Part shown: in pieces, positions 26,024-35,295 of the stretch
Layout: each line of letters begins with the position of its first letter
Position numbering within the stretch: position 1 is the first letter of the stretch
Assembly (NCBI GenBank): GCA_009774175.1
Contig: VSNG01000010.1
Coordinates: 38,701 to 102,700, forward strand
DNA from: Lachnospiraceae bacterium
Lineage (GTDB): Bacteria > Bacillota > Clostridia > Lachnospirales > Lachnospiraceae
Length of the DNA stretch: 64,000 nt
Reading direction: 5' to 3'
Position numbers and translations under genes: made by a program
Notes under the pieces: model-generated
The model's database searches: none
The model's input: only the letters and a program-made list of their open reading frames with translations
What the model was told of the DNA's origin: nothing

Positions 26024-26058
26024 ACAAAGGACTATTTCAGGATAGCCCTTTGTTTTTT
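26024..26058 (+). terminator. terminator of the AraC-family gene
   Basis: An 11-bp stem with one mismatch (ACAAAGGACTA/TAGCCCTTTGT) and an 8-nt loop is followed by T5ATAAT. Confidence 0.85.
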
Positions 26059-26086
26059 ATAATGTTCATATAAGCAATGAGCAGTG

Positions 26087-26189
26087 CGCATATGGGAAAC
26101 GAAAAAATGACGGCTTGCCGGCAATTTTTTTGGGTCGCATATGCATAAGGCGAATGCCCGTGAGTTTGGGAAATCGAAGATTTTCCAAA
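26087..26189 (+). promoter_or_regulatory. possible control region of galKT
   Basis: The leader upstream of galK has a direct repeat CGCATATG at 26087-26094 and 26136-26143 (49 bp apart). It also has an imperfect inverted repeat TTTGGGAAA/TTTTCCAAA at about 26165-26189. AraC-type regulators bind direct repeats, so these are candidate sites. No convincing -35/-10 pair was recognised. Confidence 0.3.
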
Positions 26190-26246
26190 CGACACTGAGT
26201 AGACAGTTACGACGAATAGCGGGGTTAAAAGAGAAGGAGAGCGAAC

Positions 26247-27410
26247 ATGAAAGAAACTGTATTAAAGAAATTTGAGGAGCTGTACGGTGGAGCTGGCGAA
26301 GCGAGGGTATACTTTGCGCCGGGACGGGTAAACATGATCGGCGAGCATACGGACTACAACGGCGGGCATGTATTTCCCTGCGCGCTGACAATCGGTACTT
26401 ATGCGGCGGTAAAAAAGCGGACGGACAGAAAGCTTCGGTTTTATTCCATGAATTTTGAAAACATGGGCGTCACGGAAAGCAGTCTGGATGATCTGACGCC
26501 TTCCGATGCGGCGGGCTGGACGAATTATCCGAAGGGCGTTATGTGGGCTTTTGCCGAGCGCGGCATGAAGATGGACTGCGGGCTGGATATTGTGTTAAAC
26601 GGCAATATTCCCAATGGATCGGGATTATCTTCCTCTGCATCTTTGGAGGTGCTGACGGGATTTTACCTTCGGGATCTTTTTGGATTTGATGTGACCAATG
26701 TGGATCTGGCGCTGATCGGTCAGTATTCGGAAAATAACTTTAACGGCATGAACTGCGGCATTATGGATCAGTTTGCTTCCGCCATGGGAAAGAAGGATAA
26801 CGCCATCTTTCTGGATACGGCGGATCTTTCCTATCAGTATGCCCCCCTCGTGCTGGATGGCGCCAAGATCATTGTAACGAACAGTAAAGTAAAGCACTCC
26901 CTTGTAAATTCCGGCTACAACACAAGAAGAAAAGAGAGTGAACAGGCGTTGGCGGATTTGCAGAAAGCGGTTGATATAAAAAGCCTTGGCGATCTGACGG
27001 AGGAAGCGTTTGAGGAAAACAGATCCGCCATTAAGGATGCGGTCTGCGCAAAGCGCGCAAAACATGCGGTTTATGAAAATCGGCGTACAATCCGTGCGGT
27101 GGAAGCCCTGAAGGCAAATAACCTTAGGGAGTTTGGCGAGCTGATGAATGCGTCTCATGTTTCCTTACGCGATGATTACGAGGTGTCCTGTGATGAAATT
27201 GACGTGCTTGTGGAAGAGGCATGGAAGGTGGACGGCGTAATCGGTTCCAGAATAACGGGAGGCGGTTTCGGCGGCTGTACGGTCAGTATTGTGAAAGACG
27301 AGGCGGTGGATACCTTTAAGGAGAAGGTTGGCGCGGCTTACAGGGAACGTGTCGGAAAAGAGGCGGATTTCTATGTGGTGGAGATCGGAGACGGCCCGGC
27401 TCGGCTTTAA
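26247..27410 (+). CDS. galK: galactokinase
   Basis: The 387-residue GHMP kinase has the galactokinase signature 'GRVNMIGEHTDYNGGHVFP' near residue 30, the ATP loop 'PNGSGLSSSASLEV' and the C-terminal 'GSRITGGGFGGCTVSIV'. It phosphorylates galactose at C1 in the cytoplasm, the first Leloir step. The start follows GAAGGAGAG. It forms a unit with galT, whose start is about 100 bp downstream; galE is not in the window. Confidence 0.98.
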   Translation: MKETVLKKFEELYGGAGEARVYFAPGRVNMIGEHTDYNGGHVFPCALTIGTYAAVKKRTDRKLRFYSMNFENMGVTESSLDDLTPSDAAGWTNYPKGVMWAFAERGMKMDCGLDIVLNGNIPNGSGLSSSASLEVLTGFYLRDLFGFDVTNVDLALIGQYSENNFNGMNCGIMDQFASAMGKKDNAIFLDTADLSYQYAPLVLDGAKIIVTNSKVKHSLVNSGYNTRRKESEQALADLQKAVDIKSLGDLTEEAFEENRSAIKDAVCAKRAKHAVYENRRTIRAVEALKANNLREFGELMNASHVSLRDDYEVSCDEIDVLVEEAWKVDGVIGSRITGGGFGGCTVSIVKDEAVDTFKEKVGAAYRERVGKEADFYVVEIGDGPARL

Positions 27411-27513
27411 CGCCTGCGCCGGAGAAAATTTTGCAGCGGGTTTTTAAATCTTACATGGAAGAAGCTCTGAAAACGAAGGCTTCTCTGTGTGACTATATCG
27501 GGGGAAAAGGAAA

Positions 27514-29010
27514 ATGATTCAGGACAGCATCAAAAGACTGGTGGCATACGGACTGCTTACCGGGTTGATTGAAGAAGAGGACAGGATTTATACAACAAAC
27601 AGGCTTCTGGAGCTGTTTGGGATTGATGAATTGCAGGATGGCGGCGAAGATACGGCGGTGACAGTGGAGGATTTGGAGGTCATTCTGAAAGATATGCTGG
27701 ATTACGCCTGCGAGCAGGGATTTACGGAGGACAGCGTTGTTTACCGTGACCTTTTCGACACGAAGATCATGGGGCTTCTTACGCCGAGACCCAGCGAGGT
27801 GATCCGCGTATTTCGGGAGAAGTATGCGGCCGACCCGAAGGAAGCCACAGATTATTTCTATAAGCTGAGCCGGGATACGGATTACATCAGGCGGTATCGC
27901 ATTGCGAGGGATCAGAAGTGGATCTCCCCGACCAGGTATGGGGATCTGGATATTACGATTAACCTTTCCAAGCCGGAGAAAGACCCGAAGGCCATTGCGG
28001 CGGCGAAAAACGCAAAACAGAGCGGTTATCCGAAATGCCTCCTTTGCAGGGAAAACGAAGGATACGCGGGAAGAGTGAATCATCCGGCGAGACAGAACCA
28101 CAGAATTATTCCCGTCACCATAAACGGCAGTAATTGGGGATTCCAGTATTCGCCTTATGTTTATTACAACGAGCACTGTATTGTGTTTAATTCACAGCAT
28201 ATTCCGATGAAAATAGAGCACGATACATTCTGTAAGCTCTTTGACTTTGTAAAGCAGTTTCCGCACTATTTTGTGGGTTCTAACGCGGATTTGCCGATTG
28301 TGGGAGGTTCCATTTTAAGTCATGACCATTTTCAGGGAGGAAATTATGAATTTGCCATGGCGAAAGCGCCGGTGGAGCGCATCTTTACAGTTGAGGGCTT
28401 TACGGACGTAGAGGCCGGCGTGGTGAACTGGCCCATGTCCGTGATCCGTATTTCCCATGAGGATCCTGACAGGCTGATTGCGCTGGCTGACTTGATTCTG
28501 GAAAAATGGCGCGGCTACAGCGACGAGGCGGCGTTTATATTTGCGGAAACTGACGGTGAACCCCACAATACCATTACGCCGATTGCCAGAAAGCGGGGAG
28601 ATAATTTTGAGCTTGATCTGGTACTGCGAAATAATATTACCACTGAGGAGCATCCGTTGGGCGTGTATCACCCGCATGCGAAGCTCCATCATATTAAAAA
28701 GGAAAACATCGGCCTGATCGAAGTTATGGGACTCGCTGTGCTTCCGGCCAGATTAAAGGGTGAGATGGAACGTCTTGCCGAGGCGATTGTGACAGGCGGG
28801 GATATCCGTAAGGATGAGGAGCTTGCCAAGCATGCCGATTGGGTGGAGGAATTTTTGCCGAATTATGAGCGTGTGAACCGGGATAATATTATGGAGATTC
28901 TTCATAAGGAGATTGGAAACGTATTTATGGAAGTGCTCGAGGATGCAGGCGTTTATAAGCGAGACGACGCAGGGCGGGCGGCCTTTGACAGGTTTCTTTC
29001 TATGCTTTAG
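27514..29010 (+). CDS. galT: UDP-glucose-hexose-1-phosphate uridylyltransferase, GalT type 2
   Basis: The 498-residue protein is of the long Firmicute type, with 'GVYHPHAKLHHIKKENIGLIEVMGLAVLP', 'KCLLCRENEGYAGR' and 'ILSHDHFQGGNYEFAM'. It exchanges UMP between UDP-glucose and galactose-1-phosphate, the second Leloir step. Its active-site region lies around 'SHDHFQGG'; the type 2 family lacks the HPHPH arrangement of the E. coli enzyme. The start follows GGGGGAAAAGGAAA. A strong terminator follows. Confidence 0.97.
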   Translation: MIQDSIKRLVAYGLLTGLIEEEDRIYTTNRLLELFGIDELQDGGEDTAVTVEDLEVILKDMLDYACEQGFTEDSVVYRDLFDTKIMGLLTPRPSEVIRVFREKYAADPKEATDYFYKLSRDTDYIRRYRIARDQKWISPTRYGDLDITINLSKPEKDPKAIAAAKNAKQSGYPKCLLCRENEGYAGRVNHPARQNHRIIPVTINGSNWGFQYSPYVYYNEHCIVFNSQHIPMKIEHDTFCKLFDFVKQFPHYFVGSNADLPIVGGSILSHDHFQGGNYEFAMAKAPVERIFTVEGFTDVEAGVVNWPMSVIRISHEDPDRLIALADLILEKWRGYSDEAAFIFAETDGEPHNTITPIARKRGDNFELDLVLRNNITTEEHPLGVYHPHAKLHHIKKENIGLIEVMGLAVLPARLKGEMERLAEAIVTGGDIRKDEELAKHADWVEEFLPNYERVNRDNIMEILHKEIGNVFMEVLEDAGVYKRDDAGRAAFDRFLSML

Positions 29011-29040
29011 AATGGAGGGACAAAGGAAGGCAGGAAAAGA

Positions 29041-29067
29041 GGCGGGATTCTAGATAATCCCGCCTTT
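29041..29067 (+). terminator. terminator of galKT
   Basis: A 9-bp perfect stem (GGCGGGATT/AATCCCGCC) with a 6-nt loop is followed by TTTC. Confidence 0.85.
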
Positions 29068-29155
29068 CATATAGAAGCGCTGTATAACGCATAGACCAGA
29101 TGCGACACCAACGGATACCAAAGGGGTTTTGACATGTTTGGCGCAGACGATCTGA

Positions 29156-29497
29156 TTAGATGTGCGATTCCGACATGCTGCACAGAAAATTGTAAAAATT
29201 AACTTGCTGTTTTTGCGTCATTTTCTGGTAGATGGTAATAAGATGCTGGTATTTTTTGAGATTACACAGATTATCTGCCAGTAGGCAGTCTGCTGTCAGA
29301 CGTTCTTCAGAAAGTAACAGAATGTAGTCTGTGGTGACGTGAAAGAAGCGCGATAGATCAATCAGAAGCAAAGCGTCAGGTGTGGCTGCGCCACATTCTA
29401 TTTTGCTCAGACTTGCCTGATTAATACCCATTTTTTTTGCGAGGGCCTGCTGGGTCATTTTTTTTTCCAAGCGGAGTTCCTTAATCCTAGTCTTCAT
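29156..29497 (-). CDS. XRE-family helix-turn-helix regulator
   Basis: The 113-residue protein has an N-terminal HTH ('MTQQALAKKMGINQASLSKIECGAATPD') and a helical C-terminal part of about 45 residues ('YQHLITIYQKMTQKQQVNFYNFL') that may mediate dimerisation. It is a single gene with its own leader. No partner toxin or phage gene lies beside it. The leader contains a GGGAT ribosome-binding site. Target genes are unknown. Confidence 0.85.
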   Translation of the reverse strand: MKTRIKELRLEKKMTQQALAKKMGINQASLSKIECGAATPDALLLIDLSRFFHVTTDYILLLSEERLTADCLLADNLCNLKKYQHLITIYQKMTQKQQVNFYNFLCSMSESHI

Positions 29498-29765
29498 TCG
29501 TAATCCCTTTTTGTTATTGTAGTTTATTTTGTCTTTAAATTTATTCTAATTTTTAATAGGGATATTCTATAAAGCATAATTTCTCGAAAAACCGCGTTTA
29601 CAGTTAATAATTGGCGGAAAAACTACAAGATATGGTAGAATTGTATCAGGGTAAACATAGATATGGGGAATTATGGGATTAGTTGATTTTATGTAAAAAA
29701 CAGAGAAAAATTTCATGAAAGGTTAATTATGGCGGCGCAGCGTGTATGAAGGGAATGGAGAGAGA

Positions 29766-30482
29766 ATGACGGATTCGTTTGTGTGTATTGATCTGGAGAC
29801 GACGGGGCTTGATCCGAAGCGGGATAAGATCATAGAAATCGGAGCAGTCAAGGTGGAACAGGGAGAAGTTACGGGAGAATGGGAGATCTTTGTCAATCCG
29901 GAAAGGAAGCTTGGGGAGCGTATTGTGGAGCTTACAGGGATTCGGGATGAGCAGCTTGCAGGGGCCGGAAAAATTGCGGAGATTCTGCCCGGGCTTTTTG
30001 CTTTTTTAGGAGATTATGCACTTTTAGGACATGGTGTGCTGTTTGACTTTTCCTTTCTGAAAAAGGCGGCGGTAAACGAGAAGCTTGTCTTTGAGAGGCG
30101 GGGAATCGACACTTTAAGAATTGCCCGGAAGTATTTGAAGGATCTGGAGAGCCGCAGTCTGGCATCGTTATGCAAATATTACGGGATACCTCATAAGGCC
30201 CACAGGGCCCTGGAGGATGCCCGAGCCACAGTGGCGTTATATGGAAAGCTTGCGGAAGCGTTTCGTGAAAAGGAAGAGGCGGCAGGGGAGAAAAGCCTGT
30301 TTTGCCCAGCGCCGCTTCTGTATCAGGCGAAACGGGACACGCCCATTACGATTCCCCAAAAAGAGCAGTTATATAAATTGCTGGACAAGCATAAACTGGT
30401 AGTAGACTATGAGATCGAGAGTCTGACCCGCAGTGAGGCTAGTCGGAAGATTGACCGGATTCTTGCAGAATACGGACGATAG
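29766..30482 (+). CDS. DnaQ-like 3'-5' exonuclease
   Basis: ATG 29766 follows GGAGAGA; the open frame begins earlier at 29742. The 238-residue protein has the DEDDh exonuclease motifs: Exo I 'CIDLETTGLDP', Exo II 'LLGHGVLFDFSFL', and Exo III 'HRALEDARATVALY'. A C-terminal part of about 65 residues ('PITIPQKEQLYKLLDKHKL') is not part of the exonuclease fold and is unknown to me. Proofreading in trans with DNA polymerase or general DNA repair are both possible. The last 44 bp overlap a convergent gene. Confidence 0.88.
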   Translation: MTDSFVCIDLETTGLDPKRDKIIEIGAVKVEQGEVTGEWEIFVNPERKLGERIVELTGIRDEQLAGAGKIAEILPGLFAFLGDYALLGHGVLFDFSFLKKAAVNEKLVFERRGIDTLRIARKYLKDLESRSLASLCKYYGIPHKAHRALEDARATVALYGKLAEAFREKEEAAGEKSLFCPAPLLYQAKRDTPITIPQKEQLYKLLDKHKLVVDYEIESLTRSEASRKIDRILAEYGR

Positions 30483-31056
30483 TTTTCTGCATGGCGGAAT
30501 GCAGAGATTCCGCGACGGGATAGAGATCCCGTATTTTTTCGGGAGTGCCCTGTTCCTGATAAATTCTGCACAGCAGGCGGTAGGTCGCGCTAACGTCCGT
30601 ACCTGTGGACACGGCAAATTCCAAAAGCTGACAAGCCTTGCCCGGATAGCCATTGTCATATAGAGCCTGGGCCCATTGTTGAATTGTGCGGACAAGGAGC
30701 GTATAATTCTGGTCGTAGGAGGTCAAAAGGTCTATATTTGGCGCGCCATAGCGCAGCTTCAGCTCCGTGTTAGACAGGCCCGTAAAATTTACGATAGGCA
30801 AATCTTTCAGGGAAAGGACGATCTGCCGGTAATCCTCTACCTTGGAAACGTCGCTGAGAAGCTCCATGGGAAAGAGTTCCATGGGCAGCTTTATATAGGG
30901 AAGATCGTCCAGGGATTTACGCCTTGTACTGTTGGCGGCCCGCTCCCTTTGCCAGTAATCCTGCTCTGTGGAGGCGGCTGATTTTTTACTTTGGGAAGTG
31001 GCGATGGCAATCGCGGCGGCTAACGCCAGAGTGCTTGCAAAAATAAAGAAATTCAT
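30439..31056 (-). CDS. membrane-anchored helical-repeat protein of unknown function
   Basis: The 205-residue protein has a hydrophobic N-terminal anchor (1-20), a charged Ser/Arg linker, and a C-terminal helical region that looks TPR-like ('WAQALYDNGYPGKACQLLEFAVSTGTDVSATYRLLCRIYQEQGTPEKIRDLYPVAE'). The gene is real by its codon use and leader, and it is convergent with the exonuclease, overlapping it by 44 bp. I do not recognise the family. Confidence 0.75.
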   Translation of the reverse strand: MNFFIFASTLALAAAIAIATSQSKKSAASTEQDYWQRERAANSTRRKSLDDLPYIKLPMELFPMELLSDVSKVEDYRQIVLSLKDLPIVNFTGLSNTELKLRYGAPNIDLLTSYDQNYTLLVRTIQQWAQALYDNGYPGKACQLLEFAVSTGTDVSATYRLLCRIYQEQGTPEKIRDLYPVAESLHSAMQKTIVRILQESGQSSD

Positions 31057-31139
31057 ATATAATTCCCTTATGCCTTAGGTTGGCATTCCTTTTATTTTAT
31101 TGTGGAGAAACTTGCAATATGGTTTGCAGAGGTATTATC

Positions 31140-31247
31140 ATGAGATTTAACAGAAAAACGAAGAAAATCATTTCATCAATTATCATTATTATCGTCGTTT
31201 TGGCTATGGTCATTCCGATGCTTGCCTCTGCGCTGTATTCATTTTAG
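31140..31247 (+). CDS. 35-residue membrane protein
   Basis: This short gene encodes MRFNRKTKKIISSIIIIIVV and then LAMVIPMLASALYSF: a basic N-terminal head followed by one long membrane helix. The ATG follows AGAGG by 8 bases. It lies between a divergent gene and vanW and is too short for most gene finders. The basic-then-hydrophobic pattern is that of a single-pass small protein with its head inside. Function unknown. Confidence 0.6.
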   Translation: MRFNRKTKKIISSIIIIIVVLAMVIPMLASALYSF

Positions 31248-31300
31248 CACAGATTTTTCAGGCAGGCAATTTCAGACAGGGAAAAGTGGAGAGCAGTGTG

Positions 31301-32932
31301 ATGACAATGAAAAAATTATCTGTGATGGTTTCGACGGCGCTTGCGGCGGCTGCGTTTTTTGTTATGCCGGCACAGGCGGAGGAAGGAAAAATTGAAGCGG
31401 GAATCTTTGTAAACGATATTGATTTATCCGGATTAACCCAGGACGAGGCCGCAAAGGAAATTGAAGCTTATGTCGCCGGTTTCGGCGACGCGCAGATCAC
31501 GTTGCATGCGCCGGAAGAGGGAGAGATCATCGTGTCCGCCGCAGATCTGGGATTACAGTGGGGAAACCGCGAAATTCTGGACGAGGCTGTAAATTTTGGC
31601 CGGGATGGCGATGTTCTGCAATGCTACAAAGAACTGAGGGATTTACAGTACCAAAATAAGGTTTATCAGGTCAGCTTTGATTTTGACAAGGATAAGATTC
31701 GTTCCGTGATTGAGGAGAATGCAGAGCAGTATGATCAGGAGGCTGTCAATGCGACTCTGCAAAAGACGGAGAACGGGTTTGAAGTTACGGAAGGGCAGTC
31801 CGGCCGCGTAGTGGATCGGGAGGGTACCACGGAGGCGGTGTATGATTATCTGTCAGAGGAATGGGACGGCAGCGCCTGCGATGTGGATATGGAAGTAGAG
31901 CTGAGCGAGCCGCAGGGCACGGCGGAGGATCTGGAAAAGGTAAAGGATGTGCTCGGCACGTTCACTACCAGCTATTCCACATCCGGAGGTTCAAGAAGCG
32001 CAAATGTAGCCAACGGTTGTAATCTGATAAACGGACGCACGATGTACCCGGGAGATGAATTTTCCGCCTATGAAGCGGTGGCGCCCTTTACGGAGGAGAA
32101 CGGATACCATATGGCGGGCTCCTATCTGAACGGACAGGTGGTGGATAGTCTGGGCGGCGGTATCTGCCAGGTATCCACTACGCTTTACAATGCGGTGCTT
32201 AGGGCGGAGCTTGAGGTGACGGAGCGTTACAACCATTCCATGATTGTAACCTATGTGGATCCTTCGGCGGATGCGGCCATCGCGGAATCCTCAGGCAAGG
32301 ATTTTAAATTTAAAAATAATCTGGATTATCCTATATATATAGAAGGATATACGACCCCTGACAAGCAGATCACATTTACAATCTATGGGGTGGAAACAAG
32401 AGACAGCAGCCGGGAAGTAGTTTACGAGAGCGAAGTGCTTGAGAAAACCGTGCCTGATACGGAAACGATCTATACGGACGCATCCCAGCCGGTGGGGTAC
32501 TGTTCTGTACAGTCCGCTCATATAGGCTATAAGGCGAGGCTGTGGAAGGTTGTAAGGGAAAACGGCGAAGAGGTAAGCAGGGAACAGGTCAACAGCAGCA
32601 GCTATATGAAGGCGCCCAGAAGCGCAACGGTTGGCGTTGCGACCGAAGATCCGGGAGCTTACAATGCCATAATGGCGGCCGTGGCGTCGGGCAGTGTGGA
32701 TCAGGTGAAGGCAGTAGCCGGCGCGTACCGCGGGGGAGATCCTGCGGCGATTCAGGCGGCGTCAGACGCGGCAATACAGGCGGCAGCAGACGCAGCAGCG
32801 GCACAGGCGGCGGCGGACGCGGCGGCAGCACAGGCGACAGCGCAGGCGACAGCGCAGCCGGCGGAAGGCCAGCCGCAGCCGGAAGGGGCTCCGGCACAGC
32901 CTGAGACACCGCCACCGGCACCGGCAGAGTAA
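31301..32932 (+). CDS. VanW-family exported protein with G5-like domain
   Basis: The start is ATG 31301 (GGAGA 8 bases before); GTG 31286 and ATG 31307 are alternatives. After a signal peptide cut near 'MPAQAEEG' come a peptidoglycan-binding-like repeat region (about 30-225), the VanW domain ('GCNLINGRTMYPGDEFSAYEA', 'GGGICQVSTTLYNA', 'YNHSMIVTYVDPSADAAI'), a G5-like stretch and a 75-residue Ala/Gln/Pro tail built from imperfect 'AADAAAAQ' units. Proteins of this family act outside the cell at the wall; the exact activity is unknown. The repetitive tail probably spans or contacts the wall. Confidence 0.9.
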   Translation: MTMKKLSVMVSTALAAAAFFVMPAQAEEGKIEAGIFVNDIDLSGLTQDEAAKEIEAYVAGFGDAQITLHAPEEGEIIVSAADLGLQWGNREILDEAVNFGRDGDVLQCYKELRDLQYQNKVYQVSFDFDKDKIRSVIEENAEQYDQEAVNATLQKTENGFEVTEGQSGRVVDREGTTEAVYDYLSEEWDGSACDVDMEVELSEPQGTAEDLEKVKDVLGTFTTSYSTSGGSRSANVANGCNLINGRTMYPGDEFSAYEAVAPFTEENGYHMAGSYLNGQVVDSLGGGICQVSTTLYNAVLRAELEVTERYNHSMIVTYVDPSADAAIAESSGKDFKFKNNLDYPIYIEGYTTPDKQITFTIYGVETRDSSREVVYESEVLEKTVPDTETIYTDASQPVGYCSVQSAHIGYKARLWKVVRENGEEVSREQVNSSSYMKAPRSATVGVATEDPGAYNAIMAAVASGSVDQVKAVAGAYRGGDPAAIQAASDAAIQAAADAAAAQAAADAAAAQATAQATAQPAEGQPQPEGAPAQPETPPPAPAE

Positions 32933-32957
32933 TCCTATAAAAAGTAAGGCATAAGGC

Positions 32958-33614
32958 ATGAGACAGGAAAAACGATCCGATGAGATAAAAAACCGAAGAA
33001 AAGAATCGGGAAATGGCGCAGGGCTGGGGAGAGACTGCGCCGTTTTATGCGCTGAGCCGAAGACGGCAGGCCCGGATCAGGATATTGTGCTGAGCAAGTG
33101 GATTGCCCTGGAGGGAACGGCCCGGCTTGCGAAGCGGCATTATGAAAAGCTGCGGGAGAGGTTTCCGCGCAGGATACTTGATGAAGCGGCGGCCTTCGAT
33201 CGGTATCTGCCGGTGGAGCCGGAGGCCGCTACCGCCATGAAGTCCGGCGTTTGCGGCATGCATGGCATCTTTCACGGGGGAATTTTTGCAGGGCTGTGGG
33301 AGATGGCGCAGGAAGCCGGCGTCGGACTGGAAGCAGATTTAAGAAAGATACCTGTCAGGCAGGAAACCATAGAGATCTGTGAGGTTTTGGGGGAGAATCC
33401 TTATGAACTTCCGTCAGGCGGATGCCTGATCATGACAGCCGGGAATGGTAACGCCCTCGTGGCGGCGCTGGAACGGGAAGGGATTCCCGCCGTAATGATT
33501 GGCCGTACAACAAAGGGTAACGACAGGGTGCTTTACAATAAAGGACATAAGCGTTATCTGGATAAACCGAGAACAGATCGGAACTATAAGGAAATGGAGG
33601 AGAAAACGGGATGA
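32958..33614 (+). CDS. shortened AIR-synthase-related (HypE/ThiL-like) protein
   Basis: The 218-residue protein ends in a clear AIR-synthase C-terminal domain: 'IFHGGIFAGLWEMAQEAGVGLEADLRKIPVRQET', then 'GENPYELPSGGCLIMTAG'. The usual N-terminal ATP-binding half is missing. The start 'GAGLGRDCAVL', which resembles the family opening, joins directly to 'DIVLSKWIALEGTARLAK', which in full-length members comes about 110 residues later. It cannot work like HypE or ThiL alone. It overlaps the Lrp regulator by 4 bp, and with the aminotransferase forms a three-gene unit. Confidence 0.75.
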   Translation: MRQEKRSDEIKNRRKESGNGAGLGRDCAVLCAEPKTAGPDQDIVLSKWIALEGTARLAKRHYEKLRERFPRRILDEAAAFDRYLPVEPEAATAMKSGVCGMHGIFHGGIFAGLWEMAQEAGVGLEADLRKIPVRQETIEICEVLGENPYELPSGGCLIMTAGNGNALVAALEREGIPAVMIGRTTKGNDRVLYNKGHKRYLDKPRTDRNYKEMEEKTG

Positions 33615-34093
33615 GAGAAGAATTATTGGCAGTCATAGAAAGGAACAGCCGCATTGATCTGAAAGAGCTTGCGGTGATATTGGGCGTGGAAGAGATTGAT
33701 GTGGTGAATGAGCTGCAGACTTTGGAGGAGGAAGGAATTGTCTGCGGGTATCATACCATGATCGACTGGGAAAAAACTTCCATTGAGAAGGTGTCCGCAC
33801 TGATTGAGGTGCGTGTGACGCCCCAGAGAGGGCAGGGCTTTGATAACATTGCAGAGCGGATTTATAAATATCCGGAGGTAACTTCCGTGTATTTGATTTC
33901 TGGTGGCTTTGACCTTCTGGTTACGCTGGAAGGGAAATCCTTAAAGGAGATTTCGGGCTTTGTCTCCGACAAGCTTTCCACTTTGGATTCTGTACTCAGT
34001 ACGGCTACCCACTTTATTCTGAAAAAATACAAGGATCACGGTACGGTACTGACGAGAAAGTATGAAGATAAAAGAGAGAAGGTGTCGCCGTGA
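33611..34093 (+). CDS. Lrp/AsnC-family transcriptional regulator
   Basis: The 160-residue protein has an N-terminal winged helix ('RIDLKELAVILGVEEIDVVNELQTLEEEGIVCGY') and a C-terminal RAM domain ('VSALIEVRVTPQRGQGFDNIAERIYKYPEVTSVYLISGGFDLLV'). Such regulators form octamers and often respond to amino acids. Start and stop overlap the genes on either side by four bases, so it is coupled to the AIR-like gene and the aminotransferase; it may regulate this operon in response to the amino acid handled by the latter. Confidence 0.93.
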   Translation: MREELLAVIERNSRIDLKELAVILGVEEIDVVNELQTLEEEGIVCGYHTMIDWEKTSIEKVSALIEVRVTPQRGQGFDNIAERIYKYPEVTSVYLISGGFDLLVTLEGKSLKEISGFVSDKLSTLDSVLSTATHFILKKYKDHGTVLTRKYEDKREKVSP

Positions 34094-35268
34094 ATGATAA
34101 ATTATCAAAACAGGCGGTGGGCTTGAAGCCTTCCGGTATTCGAAAGTTTTTTGATATTGTAAGCGAGATGGAGGACGCGCTTTCTCTCGGCGTTGGAGAG
34201 CCTGATTTTGACACGCCCTGGCATATCAGGGACGAGGGTATCTATTCGCTCGAAAAGGGACGTACCTTTTATACTTCCAACAGCGGTCTGATGGAGCTGC
34301 GTCAGGAGATCTGTAATTACATAGAAAGGAAACAGGGCGTTACCTATGATCCAAAGCACGAGGTACTTATAACGGTAGGCGGTTCCGAGGCAATTGATAT
34401 TGGTCTGCGCGCCGTAATCAATCCGGGGGATGAAGTGCTGATTCCCCAGCCCTGCTTTGTGTCCTATGAGCCCTGTGCAATTATGGCGGGCGGCGTGCCG
34501 GTAATCATCGAGTTAAAGGCGGAAAATGAGTTTCGCCTGACAGCGAAAGAGCTGGAGGACGCTATCACGGACAGGACGAAGATCCTGATTCTCCCTTTTC
34601 CGAATAATCCCACCGGGGCCATTATGGAGCGGAAGGATCTGGAGGAAATTGCGGAAGTGATTCGCAAACATGACATACTTGTCATGTCTGATGAGATATA
34701 CGCGGAGCTGACTTATAAGGAAAAGCATGTGTCCATCATCGAGATAGAAGGAATGCGGGAGAGGACGATTTTGATTAACGGATTCTCCAAGGCCTATGCC
34801 ATGACCGGATGGAGGCTGGGATATGCCTGCGGCCCGCAGGATATTCTTGAGCAGATGGTAAAGCTCCATCAGTTTGCGATTATGTGCGCGCCTACCACAA
34901 GCCAGTATGCGGCGGTAGAGGCTCTGCGAAACGGCGACGAGGATGTGGCCGAAATGCGGACGGCATATAATCAGAGAAGGCGGTTTCTGATTCATGCTTT
35001 TCGGGAAATGGGGCTGGAGTGTTTTGAGCCCTTTGGCGCTTTCTATGTGTTCCCCTGTATTAAGGAGTTTGGCATGACCAGCGAGGAATTTGCGGAACGG
35101 TTTTTGGAGGAGGAGAAGGTGGCTGTGGTGCCGGGAACGGCGTTTGGCGACTGCGGTGAGGGATATCTTCGAATCTCTTATGCGTATTCCCTTGATAACC
35201 TGAAACTGGCTATCGGTAAGCTGGTGGATTTTGTCAAAAGACTGCGGCAGTGCGAGGAGAAACGCTGA
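34090..35268 (+). CDS. class I/II PLP aminotransferase (PatA/AspC-like)
   Basis: The 392-residue fold-type I enzyme has 'LGVGEPDFDTPWHIRDEGI' at the substrate end, 'PNNPTGAIM' and the PLP lysine in 'NGFSKAYAMTGWRLGYACG' (about residue 234). It moves amino groups between an amino acid and a 2-oxo acid; the exact pair cannot be told. The start is GTG 34090, overlapping the regulator's stop (GTGA). Coupling with an Lrp regulator is a known arrangement for amino acid metabolism. Confidence 0.93.
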   Translation: MNDKLSKQAVGLKPSGIRKFFDIVSEMEDALSLGVGEPDFDTPWHIRDEGIYSLEKGRTFYTSNSGLMELRQEICNYIERKQGVTYDPKHEVLITVGGSEAIDIGLRAVINPGDEVLIPQPCFVSYEPCAIMAGGVPVIIELKAENEFRLTAKELEDAITDRTKILILPFPNNPTGAIMERKDLEEIAEVIRKHDILVMSDEIYAELTYKEKHVSIIEIEGMRERTILINGFSKAYAMTGWRLGYACGPQDILEQMVKLHQFAIMCAPTTSQYAAVEALRNGDEDVAEMRTAYNQRRRFLIHAFREMGLECFEPFGAFYVFPCIKEFGMTSEEFAERFLEEEKVAVVPGTAFGDCGEGYLRISYAYSLDNLKLAIGKLVDFVKRLRQCEEKR

Positions 35269-35295
35269 TATTCTCTGGCACTGATGGAGGTAGGG

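Noticed and set aside
32542..32959. Gly/Arg-rich and Pro-rich open frames over the end of vanW
   Set aside because: Shadows of the repetitive Ala/Gln/Pro tail; compositionally biased and overlapping a clear gene.
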